Source: an uncultured Schlesneria sp. (lineage in GTDB: Bacteria > Planctomycetota > Planctomycetia > Planctomycetales > Planctomycetaceae). From it: a DNA stretch of 64,000 bases. The notes beneath the pieces are model-generated. The model was not told the origin of the DNA. It saw only the letters and a list, made by a program, of their open reading frames with translations, and did no database searches. Of the stretch, positions 9,339 through 18,165 are shown one piece after another. Each line of letters opens with the position of its first letter. Positions within the stretch are counted from its first letter, which is position 1. A program made the translations under genes and the position numbers. The stretch lies in contig CAIMFH010000201.1 in the NCBI GenBank assembly GCA_903840265.1, positions 124,001 through 188,000 on the forward strand, written 5' to 3'.

Positions 9339-10757
9339 TCACTTCAGAATTCGCGTCATCCCTTCAGTCAGGATGTCGTCAACTTCGGGCTCGCAAAAGG
9401 CCACGCTGACCTCGTAACCTCCGTTGGGATACTCCTCTTTGACAGGGATGTACCAGGGGCCGCCATCGCCGTATGCGGCAGTACAGACGAAATTGTCTAG
9501 CTGCAGACGTTGAGCGCGCAGTTGGTATTCGACGAACATTTCCGCCGGTAGATGCAGCAGTTTCGTTGATCCCAAGTGGAGGCAACTGAGGACGATTGGA
9601 ATCTGACGTTCGGCGCGTCGCAGCCAGGAAAGTGTGTATGACGATCGATTGCGATTGACGACACTTTCTGACTTGTTGGCGATGAGTTCGGCCAATGCCT
9701 GAGCCTGGAACGATGTTCGCGCCGGCGGCAGAACGTCGGCGGTCTTCCAGATCAGTTTCTCAGACTTCAACTCGGATCGTTCCAGTTGCGATTCCGATGC
9801 TACGATCCCGTCATACAGGCGCTTGGTCAAAGTTACTCGCGCGGCGTGCGAGCCATCGTTGTACTTTCCTGCCGCGACATTGCCCGAGCACCCCGTGAAG
9901 TAAATGTGACGACAATCAGGCTCGTCCTGTTGTCGTTGTTTGCGGGCCAACCCGGCGAAATCACTGGTGCAGCGTCCGTCGGCGTAGTAGCTCATCGGGT
10001 GAGTGGCGTAGTAGTGCAGCGACGCCACTTTCTTGCTGCCATCGAAGAACGCGATCGTCTTACAGTAGGGATCGATCAGTCCTTCGTCCATTTCGATCAG
10101 TGACAGATCCTTGCACGAACTGCCGCGCATGGCGAGCACCGTCCCATTGTGATCGCGTTTGACTCGTCGATTCGACGCGACTCCGACGACCTTGGCCTGT
10201 CCCCAACCGATGTGCGTGACTGGCCGCGATTGCGCAATCGCTTGCGTGATCGATGTCCGGCCCGCGTCCAGACATCGATGGAAGAAATCGGTCATCAGGA
10301 TCTGGGGCAGGTCACCTTCGGCTGCAACAATCCGTTCGGCTTCCAAACAGGCCATGGGGGCGTTGTGCTGATGTACGCATTGCACGGCGACTCGATCGGG
10401 AGTCGTTCCAGCGGCCTCTGCCAGAGCCGCGCGCCATTGGAGATGCGCTTCGTTCAGCAACCCGGTCCAATCCACAGCGCACAGCACAATCGGCGGGCCG
10501 GCACCAAGCAGGACGATCCCGACAGCCTCTAGCTCGTCGTCGATGACTTCAATCGGTTTGATCCAACCGCCGCAACACGAATGCCCCAAGGGGGGCGTCA
10601 CATTGAATTTGAAGGGAGCGATCTGCAATGCCCCCGCAGATTCAGCCGCGGCCAGCATTGCTGGAATCTGTAGACTCCAGCCAGCGGCCGTCGTGAGAAC
10701 GGTTTGCTTCAGGAACTGGCGACGCGAGCAATCAGCAAGTGGCGATTCAAATCGCAT
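9339..10757 (-). CDS. Tat-exported neutral/alkaline ceramidase-like protein
   Basis: The 472-residue protein begins with a twin-arginine signal (SRRQFLKQTVL, residues 11-21, then a hydrophobic stretch ending AMLAAAES), so it is exported folded. The mature part opens FKFNVTPPLGHSCCGGW and has CVHQHNAPMACL, both features of the neutral/alkaline non-lysosomal ceramidase N-terminal domain family, which carries a zinc site with His residues. Planctomycetes encode many such proteins, often shorter than true ceramidases (about 650-700 residues), and most have no known substrate. This one is short and probably lacks the C-terminal domain of real ceramidases, so amide hydrolysis is possible but unproven. 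It is alone on its strand apart from the downstream FHA-like gene. Confidence 0.78.
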   Translation of the reverse strand: MRFESPLADCSRRQFLKQTVLTTAAGWSLQIPAMLAAAESAGALQIAPFKFNVTPPLGHSCCGGWIKPIEVIDDELEAVGIVLLGAGPPIVLCAVDWTGLLNEAHLQWRAALAEAAGTTPDRVAVQCVHQHNAPMACLEAERIVAAEGDLPQILMTDFFHRCLDAGRTSITQAIAQSRPVTHIGWGQAKVVGVASNRRVKRDHNGTVLAMRGSSCKDLSLIEMDEGLIDPYCKTIAFFDGSKKVASLHYYATHPMSYYADGRCTSDFAGLARKQRQQDEPDCRHIYFTGCSGNVAAGKYNDGSHAARVTLTKRLYDGIVASESQLERSELKSEKLIWKTADVLPPARTSFQAQALAELIANKSESVVNRNRSSYTLSWLRRAERQIPIVLSCLHLGSTKLLHLPAEMFVEYQLRAQRLQLDNFVCTAAYGDGGPWYIPVKEEYPNGGYEVSVAFCEPEVDDILTEGMTRILK

Positions 10758-10875
10758 AGTGCATTCCAGCGATCACGAACTCTGAACTCGCCGCTCACAA
10801 GACAGAAAGAGCTGGCAGCTTACGCTGATTAGAACGGATCGCGTCGAGCACTGCACCTCCCAAGCAGGTCTGATC

Positions 10876-11250
10876 GTGGCACATGAATGCGGGAGCGGAA
10901 CGTTTTCATCCACAAGAAATCGGCCGGTCGAGTTGAGCAACGTCCGCTGGCGCGTCAAACAGACCAGTCGATATCGTCAAGATATAGAATTGCCCGCGGT
11001 TGTCATGCTGGACCTGAAGCTTCCCAAGGTCGACGGGCTGCAGGTTCTGGAAGTGTTGCAAGGCGATCCACACACGCAAAAACTTCCGATCGTCATTCTC
11101 ACTTCGTCCGACGAGCAGACGGACAAGCTGAAAAGTTATGGCTTGGGCGCGAATAGCTATGTGCGGAAGCCGATCGATTTCGCGGACTTCTGTGAAGCGG
11201 TGGCCCAATTGGGGATCTATTGGACGATGCTCAACGAACCGCTGGAGTAA
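10876..11250 (+). pseudogene. Response regulator receiver remnant lacking its N-terminal third
   Basis: From residue 40 on this is a good receiver domain of the small Rcp1-like type: VVMLDLKLPKVDGLQVL holds the phosphorylated Asp, IVILTSSDEQTDKL the conserved Ser/Thr, and NSYVRKPIDFADF the Lys, ending in the typical YWTMLNEP tail. What is missing is the first strand with the acidic Asp-Asp pair that binds Mg2+; the 39 preceding residues and the bases upstream do not resemble it in any frame. Without that pocket the domain should not be phosphorylated normally. The GTG at 10876 is only the limit of the open frame. It is most likely a 5'-deleted relic of an operon whose next genes are also damaged. 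Confidence 0.7.
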
Positions 11251-11268
11251 CGCGGCGTTTGGCATGGA

Positions 11269-11874
11269 ATGGAGCTAAGCGTGACGGGCTCGCCTGCGAG
11301 ATTGCTGATCGTCGAGGATTTGAAAGAAGACGCGGTCTTGCTCAACCGCGCGGTGCAGCGTCACGGATTCGACACCGAATGGGAACAGGTCCAGACGCTG
11401 GAACAACTGGCTGCCGCATTGGACCGGCATCCCAACGTCGTGTTGGCCGACTATTGCCTGCCGAGTCTGACGCTGGAGGATATCTTAACGCAGGTACGTC
11501 GACACCCGCAGCCACCGCCGGTCATCGTGGTGTCGGGCGTGATCGGCGAAGAGATTGCCGCGGAAACAATTCGGAGGGGGGCGGTCGACTATGTCATGAA
11601 GGACCGCCTTCAGCGATTGGGGCCCGCTGTGGAACGTGCCTTGAACGAAGCGCGGCATCGTCAGCGCGAACTGGAATTGGAAGGCGAGTTACAGCTTCGC
11701 AACATGGCTTTCGCTTCGATCGCCGATGGTGTTGTGATCATGGATGCTCGCCATGCCGATCATCCGATGGACGATTGCAACCCCGCTTTTGAAAAGATGT
11801 TCGGCTATCGACGCGAGGAATTGATCGGAAAGAGTTTTTTTCGATGGCGGATCCTGGCACCGATCAGGCGGTGA
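11269..11874 (+). pseudogene. Sensor protein N-terminal part: receiver domain plus start of a PAS domain, ends by frameshift
   Basis: Residues 8-125 form a receiver domain with LLIVEDLKED (acidic pair), VVLADYCLP (Asp61, phospho-acceptor), VSG (Ser) and MKD (Lys about 110). A coiled linker and the beginning of a PAS domain follow (MAFASIADGVVIMD, then NPAFEKMFGYRREELIGKSF). At the run of seven T at 11835-11841 the PAS reading jumps to the next frame, and this frame ends in 12 unrelated codons. The rest of the PAS lies at 11844-12062 and the kinase at 12078-12797. One extra T would restore the reading. The relation is of a REC-PAS-kinase protein broken in two places, or a deliberately split sensor. 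Confidence 0.75.
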
Positions 11875-12062
11875 TTGCTCGCATTCGCCAGGCCATTGCC
11901 AGCTTCGCAGCATTCATGGGAGACGTGGTCTATCGACGTCGCGATGGATCTCAGATCTATACGAACGTCAAAATCCAGCCGTTCTGCGATGATTCGGGAA
12001 ACATGACTCGGTTCGTCGCGGTCTTTCGAGATGTCACAGATCAGCGCCAGGCAGCGGCGTGA
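11844..12062 (+). pseudogene. Continuation of PAS domain in the shifted frame, closed by an in-frame TGA
   Basis: This stretch continues the PAS domain begun in the preceding gene: MADPGTDQAVIARIRQAI, then VVYRRRDGSQIYTNVKIQPF and FVAVFRDVTDQRQ, the usual PAS core and C-cap. It shares its frame with the downstream kinase, and only the TGA at 12060-12062 separates them; the linker reading RQAAA, stop, EARHVVALAHFERL is what one expects of a continuous PAS-to-HisKA helix. CGA to TGA would be a single transition. It is not expected to be a gene in its own right. Confidence 0.7.
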
Positions 12063-12077
12063 GAAGCGAGACATGTC

Positions 12078-12797
12078 GTGGCCCTGGCTCACTTCGAGCG
12101 GCTGAAATCTGTCGGTGAAATGGCATCGGGTCTGGCCCACGAACTGAATCAGCCACTGACGGCTCTCGTCGTCCAGTCCGAGACAGCGGCGACATTGGCC
12201 AGTCACATGCGCGGCACCAACAAGGATCTGTTGCAGGTCGCTTTAGAGGCCATCACGAGTCAGGCAACCCGTGCCGGCGCGATCATCGAGGGCCTGCGGC
12301 GAATGGTTAAGAAGTCCGACCCGTCCCGCTCGACAATTCACATCGAAGATGTGGTGCGCGACACGCTGAGGATCATGGATCATGAGTTTCGCCAGAATCA
12401 GGTCCAGGTGGTTGTTCGCGAACAATGTCGTCTGCCCACCATTCTGGCGGATCGAATTCAGATTCAGCAGGTTATCATTAATCTGATTCGTAATGCCGTC
12501 GAGGCAATGGATGAAACCGCACCAGAATTAAGGAAGGTAGAGATCTCGTGCGATCAAGTCGGCCGTGACAATCGCACCTACTTGGTGGTATCAGTGTCGG
12601 ATCACGGACGCGGGATCCCTCTGAATCCGATGGCGCGATTGTTCGAGAAGTTCTATACGACCAAGCAAAACGGAATTGGTCTTGGATTGGCAATCTGTCG
12701 CTCAATTGTCGAATACCACGAGGGAACAATCGAATGTCGTCGCAACGCCGACGTCGGCGTGACATTCATGTTCTCCCTTGTGGCAAGTGGAGAGTGA
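12078..12797 (+). CDS. Sensor histidine kinase catalytic core (HisKA plus HATPase_c), separated from its PAS/receiver part
   Basis: The 239 residues form a complete transmitter: H-box GEMASGLAHELNQPL with His21, then an ATP-binding domain with N-box LIRNAVEAMDE, VSDHGRGIP (G1), a KFYTTKQNGIGLGLAI segment (F and G2) and IVEYHEGTI. This is close to the FixL/DctB style of soluble kinases. A GTG at 12078 can serve as start 15 bases after the upstream TGA, so translation by re-initiation is possible and the core could still be active. All catalytic motifs are intact, which suggests the damage upstream is recent or tolerated. The cognate regulator is probably the FixJ-type gene four bases downstream. 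Confidence 0.8.
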   Translation: MALAHFERLKSVGEMASGLAHELNQPLTALVVQSETAATLASHMRGTNKDLLQVALEAITSQATRAGAIIEGLRRMVKKSDPSRSTIHIEDVVRDTLRIMDHEFRQNQVQVVVREQCRLPTILADRIQIQQVIINLIRNAVEAMDETAPELRKVEISCDQVGRDNRTYLVVSVSDHGRGIPLNPMARLFEKFYTTKQNGIGLGLAICRSIVEYHEGTIECRRNADVGVTFMFSLVASGE

Positions 12798-12800
12798 AAT

Positions 12801-13439
12801 ATGGGGCACACGCTGACATCAACGGTCTTTATCGTTGACGATGATGTGGCAGTGGTCGATGCCATTGAGGGGGTCTGTCGGCTGATGAGGTGGCCGGTCG
12901 AGCGATACAGTTCGGCCGAGGGGTTCCTGACGTCCGGTTTCCAGAGCAAGTCCGGGTGTCTGGTTCTGGACCTGCAACTGCCCGGAATATCAGGGCTGGA
13001 ACTGCAGGCCAAGCTGGCACGCACGGCACGCGATGTCCCAGTCGTCCTCATCAGTGGACATGCGAATGTCGAGTCGGCCGTCGTCGGCATGCGCAATGGA
13101 GCAGTCACGTTGCTTCAAAAGCCTTTCAATTCCAGTCAAATCATTTCCGCCATCACGGAATCGATGCAACGAATCGAGGGGAATCAACCGTCTCTTCAAC
13201 CGGACACCACCAGCACGCGGTCGCTGCTGGCCAAGCTTACTGCTGGCCAGCGACAGACTGCTCGGCTTGTCGTCGCCGGACGCACTAACAAGCAGATCGC
13301 ATCGGAGCTCGGCATGAGCGTACGCGGCGTGGAAGACCGACGAAAGCGGCTCATGAATCACTTCAATGTTCGATCGCTGGCAGAGTTTGTCGGACTACTC
13401 AAGCCGCTTTTGGAACGGCTTGATCTCGACTTGCATTGA
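12801..13439 (+). CDS. FixJ/NarL-type response regulator
   Basis: The 212-residue protein has a receiver domain (FIVDDDVAVVDAI with the acidic cluster; LVLDLQLPGISGLEL with phospho-acceptor Asp57; LISGHANVESAV; LLQKPF with the Lys) and a LuxR-type helix-turn-helix at about 150-205 (LTAGQRQTARLVVAGRTNKQIA, SVRGVEDRRKRLMNHF). It is a typical FixJ-like transcription factor activated by a partner kinase. It starts three bases after the stop of the kinase core, so the two are translationally linked. All key residues are present; it is the one clearly healthy gene of this two-component cluster. Target genes are unknown. Confidence 0.9.
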   Translation: MGHTLTSTVFIVDDDVAVVDAIEGVCRLMRWPVERYSSAEGFLTSGFQSKSGCLVLDLQLPGISGLELQAKLARTARDVPVVLISGHANVESAVVGMRNGAVTLLQKPFNSSQIISAITESMQRIEGNQPSLQPDTTSTRSLLAKLTAGQRQTARLVVAGRTNKQIASELGMSVRGVEDRRKRLMNHFNVRSLAEFVGLLKPLLERLDLDLH

Positions 13440-13502
13440 ACCAACTCTCCGCACATGGCGGCCGTCTGCGACGACGAACAATGCGATTCGAAAGGCGTCC
13501 GT

Positions 13503-14555
13503 TCAGCTCGCCATCGGCATCTTTTCAGTGTGCAGATTGTGAGCGGATTTGCTCAGCTCAGGCTCTTCGCCCCATCGATTGGCACGCACGAATGTGCCTA
13601 GATCGTTGACGCGAGTCCCGTGTCGCTGCATCTCGGCCAACGCCGCGCGGGCCACCATCTGCCGAAGATAAAACGGCTGGTTGATGACATAGTGGTGGAT
13701 GATGTGCGTCTCGCCGAAATTGAAGCAAAACAGCTGCATCGGAAACACCAGCCAGCTATTCAAAATCTGATTCTGGAAGAAGACTTCGCGTTCCGGGATA
13801 TCACCGTAGTAGTGACTGTACGACGACATGACAACCAGGCAGGCTTGTCGCAATACGTTGGGAAGAATCAGGAGGACTGTTAAGTCACGTGCCCACGGCC
13901 AGCCCCACGCAGGCAACAGTTGTGCGGGGTCATATGCGAAAGTCCAGCCTTGCTGTAGCCGGACATAACCGAAGAACGCTTCCCAAGTCCAGAAGAAGAC
14001 GCTGTACGTTGGAATCGACAACAACGTCAAACGAAGCGGCTGAAAGTCGGGCACGTCGCGTTTGATACTGGGAAACAGCAGAATACCGCCCATGGGGTGA
14101 ATTGTGACGAACAGTCGCAATAACCCAAACGGAAGCCCCAGACCGATGAGTCGCTCTTCAATGTCGGCCTCTTGTCCGCTGACAAGATGATGTTTCAGAT
14201 GAATTCGACGTCGATACCAGGGATTCAGGCTCAGCTTGCTGAACCAGATCACAAAGAACATCCCATTCTGAACCCACGGCCGCTCTCGAAAATACATGTC
14301 GTGGATCAGGTCGTGTTCCAGTTCATGCAAGATCGAAAGCGGCAGCGCCATCAGGGGAATTGCGAGCCACCAGACAAGCGTACCCTGAAGATAGAAGACC
14401 GTAATCGCGGCCATTGCCGCTAGACTCGCGACAAACAAGCTCAGCCCCAGAATGTCCTGCGACGCAAGCCACTGGTATTTGGAGCGGAGTCGTTGTTCTT
14501 CAGCATGGATTACATCTCGAATGCAGCGGACGCGGTTCGGTGAACTTACTTCCAT
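13503..14555 (-). CDS. Membrane fatty acid desaturase
   Basis: A 350-residue membrane protein with the three histidine boxes of di-iron fatty acid desaturases: HELEHDLIH near residue 100, HLKHH about 20-25 residues later past a helix, and HIIHHYVINQPFY near the C-terminus. Hydrophobic segments flank the first box in the expected pairs. Such enzymes insert double bonds in lipid acyl chains (or hydroxylate related substrates) using O2 and a reductant, on the cytoplasmic side of the membrane. The ATG at 14555 fits; no longer start is needed. It stands alone, with a small unrelated gene beginning about 100 bases upstream on the same strand. Confidence 0.87.
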   Translation of the reverse strand: MEVSSPNRVRCIRDVIHAEEQRLRSKYQWLASQDILGLSLFVASLAAMAAITVFYLQGTLVWWLAIPLMALPLSILHELEHDLIHDMYFRERPWVQNGMFFVIWFSKLSLNPWYRRRIHLKHHLVSGQEADIEERLIGLGLPFGLLRLFVTIHPMGGILLFPSIKRDVPDFQPLRLTLLSIPTYSVFFWTWEAFFGYVRLQQGWTFAYDPAQLLPAWGWPWARDLTVLLILPNVLRQACLVVMSSYSHYYGDIPEREVFFQNQILNSWLVFPMQLFCFNFGETHIIHHYVINQPFYLRQMVARAALAEMQRHGTRVNDLGTFVRANRWGEEPELSKSAHNLHTEKMPMAS

Positions 14556-14648
14556 CTCGCCCTAACGCTTCTTCGAAGGATCATCAAACCGCGGTTCGCT
14601 CGGACGACACATCCATGGATGCAGAGAGACCTTGAATCCGTAATCTTC

Positions 14649-14801
14649 TCAGATTCGGCCCATCAAAACTAGGATGAGCACCACGAGCAACAGCAATCCG
14701 GTTCCGCCACTGGGGCCATAGCCCCAATTTCGCGAGTATCCGTAGTGTGGCAGTCCACCAAGAAGCAGGATGATCAACACGATCAGCAGAATAGTTCCCA
14801 T
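14649..14801 (-). CDS. Small DUF3309-type membrane protein
   Basis: A 50-residue protein, MGTILLIVLIILLLGGLP at the start and a second hydrophobic stretch at the end, with a Tyr/Gly-rich turn (HYGYSRNWGYGPSGG) between them. This is the pattern of the DUF3309 family of tiny two-helix membrane proteins seen in many bacteria, with no known function; some relatives are stress-linked. A longer open frame runs to 15020 but the family start is the ATG at 14801. It lies 92 bases downstream of a small lipoprotein gene and may be transcribed with it. Confidence 0.78.
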   Translation of the reverse strand: MGTILLIVLIILLLGGLPHYGYSRNWGYGPSGGTGLLLLVVLILVLMGRI

Positions 14802-14893
14802 GATATCGGCTTTACTTTTGTCAGAGAATATGTGCGGCGAGCAATTGCAAAACGCCGCATTACGGCCAGAGGTTTGAACGACGGCAATCGGTA

Positions 14894-15076
14894 TCAAGGA
14901 GCCGCTGGAGGTTCTTTGCCGGTCGTCTTCACGTCTTTTTCGGTTGTAATTGTGGTGGTACCGGTGGGGGTCGTGATTTTTGTCTCTTGCTTGATCGTCG
15001 ATTTCTGAGAATCGGAACACCCCACTCCGACGAACAACATACCACCAACAAGCAAACCAAGACTGATGCGATTCAT
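14894..15076 (-). CDS. Small Thr/Lys-rich lipoprotein
   Basis: Sixty residues: a lipoprotein signal (MNRISLGLLVGGMLFVGVGC, with the lipobox ending at Cys20) and a short polar tail rich in Thr and Lys. The protein should be lipidated and tethered to a membrane. The ATG at 15076 follows AAAGGTAACG, a good ribosome site; the frame can be read open to 15133 but without a signal peptide at its start. No domain is recognisable in the tail, which looks unstructured. Similar small lipoproteins are common in Planctomycetes and usually unnamed. Confidence 0.72.
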   Translation of the reverse strand: MNRISLGLLVGGMLFVGVGCSDSQKSTIKQETKITTPTGTTTITTEKDVKTTGKEPPAAP

Positions 15077-15700
15077 TTCGTTACCTTTCGTAAAAGAACT
15101 TGGCGAATCGAAGAGCTCCCGTGGATACGGCATTCAGAGAATGCTCGGGGTCGATTCAATTTCGCGTCGAGAATGGAATAAGACTAGACACTCAACTAGC
15201 GATCGCAATTCATGCGCCGTAGCGTCAAGTCTCGGCCCATTTCACGCTGCATTCCGAGTTCTTGACCGAGGCGAATTCGAAGGCGGCGTAATGAGTTGCG
15301 TAAACTTCGCAATCCTCGTGTCTGCGAACTAATGGAATCGATTGTGACAACAAGGCTGATCAGTCGACTAGGCGTTCGGTTCGAGCTCGATTGAGCGATT
15401 CACCTAGTAAAGTGGTCGATAACCTCTCACCTTGCACCCAATCATACACCGTGCACTTCAGGCGGTCGGCAGCTCGCCAGCGGACGCGTCGAATGTGACC
15501 GTGTGGGCCAAGTTAATTCGCACTGTTTCGTCTCGTTCCATTTTCGCAGATCTCGTCGTTCCATTGCGAATGAGCAGATGACATTTCAAGATGCCATGGA
15601 TGGCGCGTCGCCAACCGTGATCTTGCATTCGCCCTTGAATCTAAAGCACTGCTTCCTGAGATCCAAAAGTTGTCGCACTCAAATCTGTGAAAGAACAGGC
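15077..15700. other. Intergenic region without a recognised gene
   Basis: About 620 bases separate the divergent lipoprotein and glycosidase genes. An open frame extends upstream of the glycosidase to 15503, but its 66 codons lack any signal or domain and the good signal peptide begins at 15701. Both genes' promoters must lie here; none was convincing by eye. Confidence 0.5.
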
Positions 15701-17494
15701 ATGAAGTACCTCGTCGCTCTTCTGGCGATTGCTGCAGTCCCGTCCTATGTCTTTGCCCAGGCGGCGACCGTCAAGATCGTGCCGACGGACGATGGCTGGC
15801 AGTTGATCCGAAACAGTCAGCCCTACGTGATTAAGGGCGTTGGCGGCGACAAACAACTGGACAAACTGGCGGCGGCTGGCGGCAACTCGATCCGAACCTG
15901 GTCCGCCGAGAAATTAGGGCCGATTCTGGATCAGGCCCACAAGCTCAATTTGACGGTGACGGTCGGATTGTGGCTTGGCCACGAGCGTCACGGATTTGAC
16001 TACAACAATGCCGATCAAGTGGCAACGCAGTTTCAGGCGGTTCAGAAAGCAATCACTGAATTCAAAGATCACCCGGCCGTGCTGATGTGGGGTATCGGCA
16101 ACGAGATGGAAGGCTACGCTGCTGGAGATAATGCGGCGATCTGGTCGGCCATCAATAATCTTGCCGTCATGGCGAAGAAGGTCGATCCGAATCATCCCAC
16201 CATGACCGTGGTCGCCGAGATCGGCGGAGATCGTGTAAAGAACATTCATCGGCTCTGCCCCGACATCGACCTCGTCGGGATCAACAGCTACGGTGGAGCG
16301 GCGACCTTGCCAAAGCGATATCGCGACGCCGGCGGAACGAAGCCCTATGTCATCACGGAATTTGGTCCGGCAGGAATGTGGGAAGTTCAAAAGAACGCCT
16401 GGGGAGCCGCCCCCGAATTGACTAGCACCCAGAAGGCAAAGGCTTACAAGGCGACTTACACAGCAAACGTGATCGAAAATTCGAATCTCTGTCTAGGGAG
16501 CTATGCGTTTCTGTGGGGACAGAAACAGGAAGCCACGGCAACTTGGTTCGGCATGTTGCTGCCGGACGGCTCTCGACTGGCCGCCGTGGATACCGTCAGC
16601 GAACTGTGGACAGGAAAAGCTCTCGCAAATCGATGCCCGACGATTCAGTCGCTGCAGTTAGTCGGTGATGCCAAAGTAAAGCCGCAGGCCAAAGTCACCG
16701 TTCGGCTGGAGGTGGCTGATCCTGACAAAGATTCATTAAAAGTCGAGTGGATCCTGCAAGCTGAACCACTGACATTCGGTATTGGCGGCGACGACGAAGC
16801 CGTCCCACCCACCTTTCCTGACGCCATCGTCAAGGCAGATGCGTCGTCAGCGGAAATCCGCATGCCCGAAAATGGTGGCGGCTATCGCCTCTTCACCTAT
16901 ATCCGGGACGGCAAAGGTGGGGCCGCGGTAGGGAATGTACCACTGTACGTCGATGCACCGGTTAAGATCCCGAGTGCTCAAAAGACGTCGCTGCCGTTCG
17001 TCGTTTACAGCGATGGTGGAACCGCCAAACCGCCATTTGTTCCGACCGGTTGGATGGGGAACGCGAAGGCGATGAAGCTGGATGAGGAAAACAAAACCAA
17101 TCCTCATTCCGGCAGCACCTGCCTGAAGTTCGACTTTGCTGCCAACGACGGTTGGGGCGGAATCGTCTGGCAAAGCCCCCCGAATGATTGGGGTGACAAA
17201 CCGGGAGGCTGGGACTTGACCGGTGCCAAGTCGCTGACCTTCTGGGCCCGCGGCGATAAAGGAGGCGAAACCGTCTCTTTCCAGATCGGCGTTCTGGGTA
17301 GCGACAAGAAGTTTTCAGATAGCGCGAATGCAAAGCTCGATAGTGTCGTTCTGACCAGCGAGTGGAAGCAGTATCGCATCGATCTCTCGGGCAAAAATCT
17401 ATCGCGAATCAAGACAGGATTCGTGATCAACGTCGCCAATCCTGGAAAACCGTTGTCGGTGTATATCGACGACATCTCCTACGAAGCCGAATAA
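15701..17494 (+). CDS. Secreted glycoside hydrolase-like TIM-barrel protein with C-terminal carbohydrate-binding-like domain
   Basis: 597 residues. A Sec signal (MKYLVALLAIAAVPSYVFAQ) is followed by a TIM-barrel of clan GH-A style: MWGIGNEMEG places an acid/base Glu at residue 135 and YVITEFGPAGMW the nucleophile Glu at 220. The barrel most resembles GH2/GH5-type catalytic domains. Next come a beta-sandwich linker (about 310-400) and a C-terminal domain with SGSTCLKFDF, LTFWARGDKGGE and VYIDDISYE, the layout of a carbohydrate-binding beta-jellyroll. It is thus probably an exported beta-glycosidase, substrate unknown. An upstream in-frame extension to 15503 was rejected because it would bury the signal peptide. 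Confidence 0.78.
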   Translation: MKYLVALLAIAAVPSYVFAQAATVKIVPTDDGWQLIRNSQPYVIKGVGGDKQLDKLAAAGGNSIRTWSAEKLGPILDQAHKLNLTVTVGLWLGHERHGFDYNNADQVATQFQAVQKAITEFKDHPAVLMWGIGNEMEGYAAGDNAAIWSAINNLAVMAKKVDPNHPTMTVVAEIGGDRVKNIHRLCPDIDLVGINSYGGAATLPKRYRDAGGTKPYVITEFGPAGMWEVQKNAWGAAPELTSTQKAKAYKATYTANVIENSNLCLGSYAFLWGQKQEATATWFGMLLPDGSRLAAVDTVSELWTGKALANRCPTIQSLQLVGDAKVKPQAKVTVRLEVADPDKDSLKVEWILQAEPLTFGIGGDDEAVPPTFPDAIVKADASSAEIRMPENGGGYRLFTYIRDGKGGAAVGNVPLYVDAPVKIPSAQKTSLPFVVYSDGGTAKPPFVPTGWMGNAKAMKLDEENKTNPHSGSTCLKFDFAANDGWGGIVWQSPPNDWGDKPGGWDLTGAKSLTFWARGDKGGETVSFQIGVLGSDKKFSDSANAKLDSVVLTSEWKQYRIDLSGKNLSRIKTGFVINVANPGKPLSVYIDDISYEAE

Positions 17495-17560
17495 GCCTCG
17501 AACTCAAGTTCTTCAATCGCGCCGCAATCCATCAGCACCTGACTCAAAAAGAAAATCGTC

Positions 17561-18160
17561 ATGATTAAAGACGCACAACCTGCCCATCCGATTCACGACC
17601 TGATCGCCAAGCGATGGAGTCCCTATTGCTACGATCCACGACCTGTTGAGCCAGAAAAACTGGAGTCCTGCCTGGAAGCGGCGCGATGGGCGGCCTCCAG
17701 CTATAACGAACAGCCGTGGACTTACATCCTGGCAACGCGCGAAGACCAGCCGGAATTCTCAAAACTACTGGGCTGCTTGCTCGAAGCAAATCAGTTCTGG
17801 GCGCAGCATGCGGGAGTACTGATGCTCGGAGTGATCTCGACAACGTTCTCGAAAAACGGCAAGCCAAATCGAGTCGCCTTGCATGACCTCGGACTGTCGG
17901 CGGGAAATATCTGTCTGCAGGCAACTGCTGTGGGACTTAGCGTTCACCAGATGGCGGGTGTCGATCTAGAGAAGGCTCGCGAGGTCTATTCGATTCCTGA
18001 TACTCACGTGGTAGCCACCGCCATTGCGATCGGATATGCCGCTTCGCCAGATGCCAGCGACCCGCAACTTGCCGAACGCGACCGAGCATCGCGCGGCCGC
18101 AAGCCGCTGGCGGAGTTTGTCTATAAGGGGCAGTGGGGCAAGACTGCTTTTCCAGGATAG
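17561..18160 (+). CDS. Nitroreductase family protein
   Basis: The 199-residue sequence has the nitroreductase layout: IAKRWSPYCYDPRPVEPEKL at the start, the FMN-binding AARWAASSYNEQPWTYI segment, and a C-terminal VATAIAIGYA motif. These FMN flavoproteins reduce nitro compounds, quinones or other small electrophiles with NAD(P)H and act as dimers in the cytoplasm. Physiological substrates vary and cannot be guessed. It lies 66 bases downstream of the glycosidase and its end overlaps the possible early start of the following gene, so the three may be co-transcribed. Confidence 0.88.
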   Translation: MIKDAQPAHPIHDLIAKRWSPYCYDPRPVEPEKLESCLEAARWAASSYNEQPWTYILATREDQPEFSKLLGCLLEANQFWAQHAGVLMLGVISTTFSKNGKPNRVALHDLGLSAGNICLQATAVGLSVHQMAGVDLEKAREVYSIPDTHVVATAIAIGYAASPDASDPQLAERDRASRGRKPLAEFVYKGQWGKTAFPG

Positions 18161-18165
18161 TTGTG

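Noticed and set aside
12060..12062. TGA read as selenocysteine or as a sense codon by an altered code
   Set aside because: No SECIS-like element was seen and neighbouring genes use TGA as normal stops, so recoding of this single TGA is unlikely.
15503..15700. N-terminal extension of the secreted glycosidase
   Set aside because: It would place 66 residues in front of a perfect Sec signal peptide; the ATG at 15701 is the better start.
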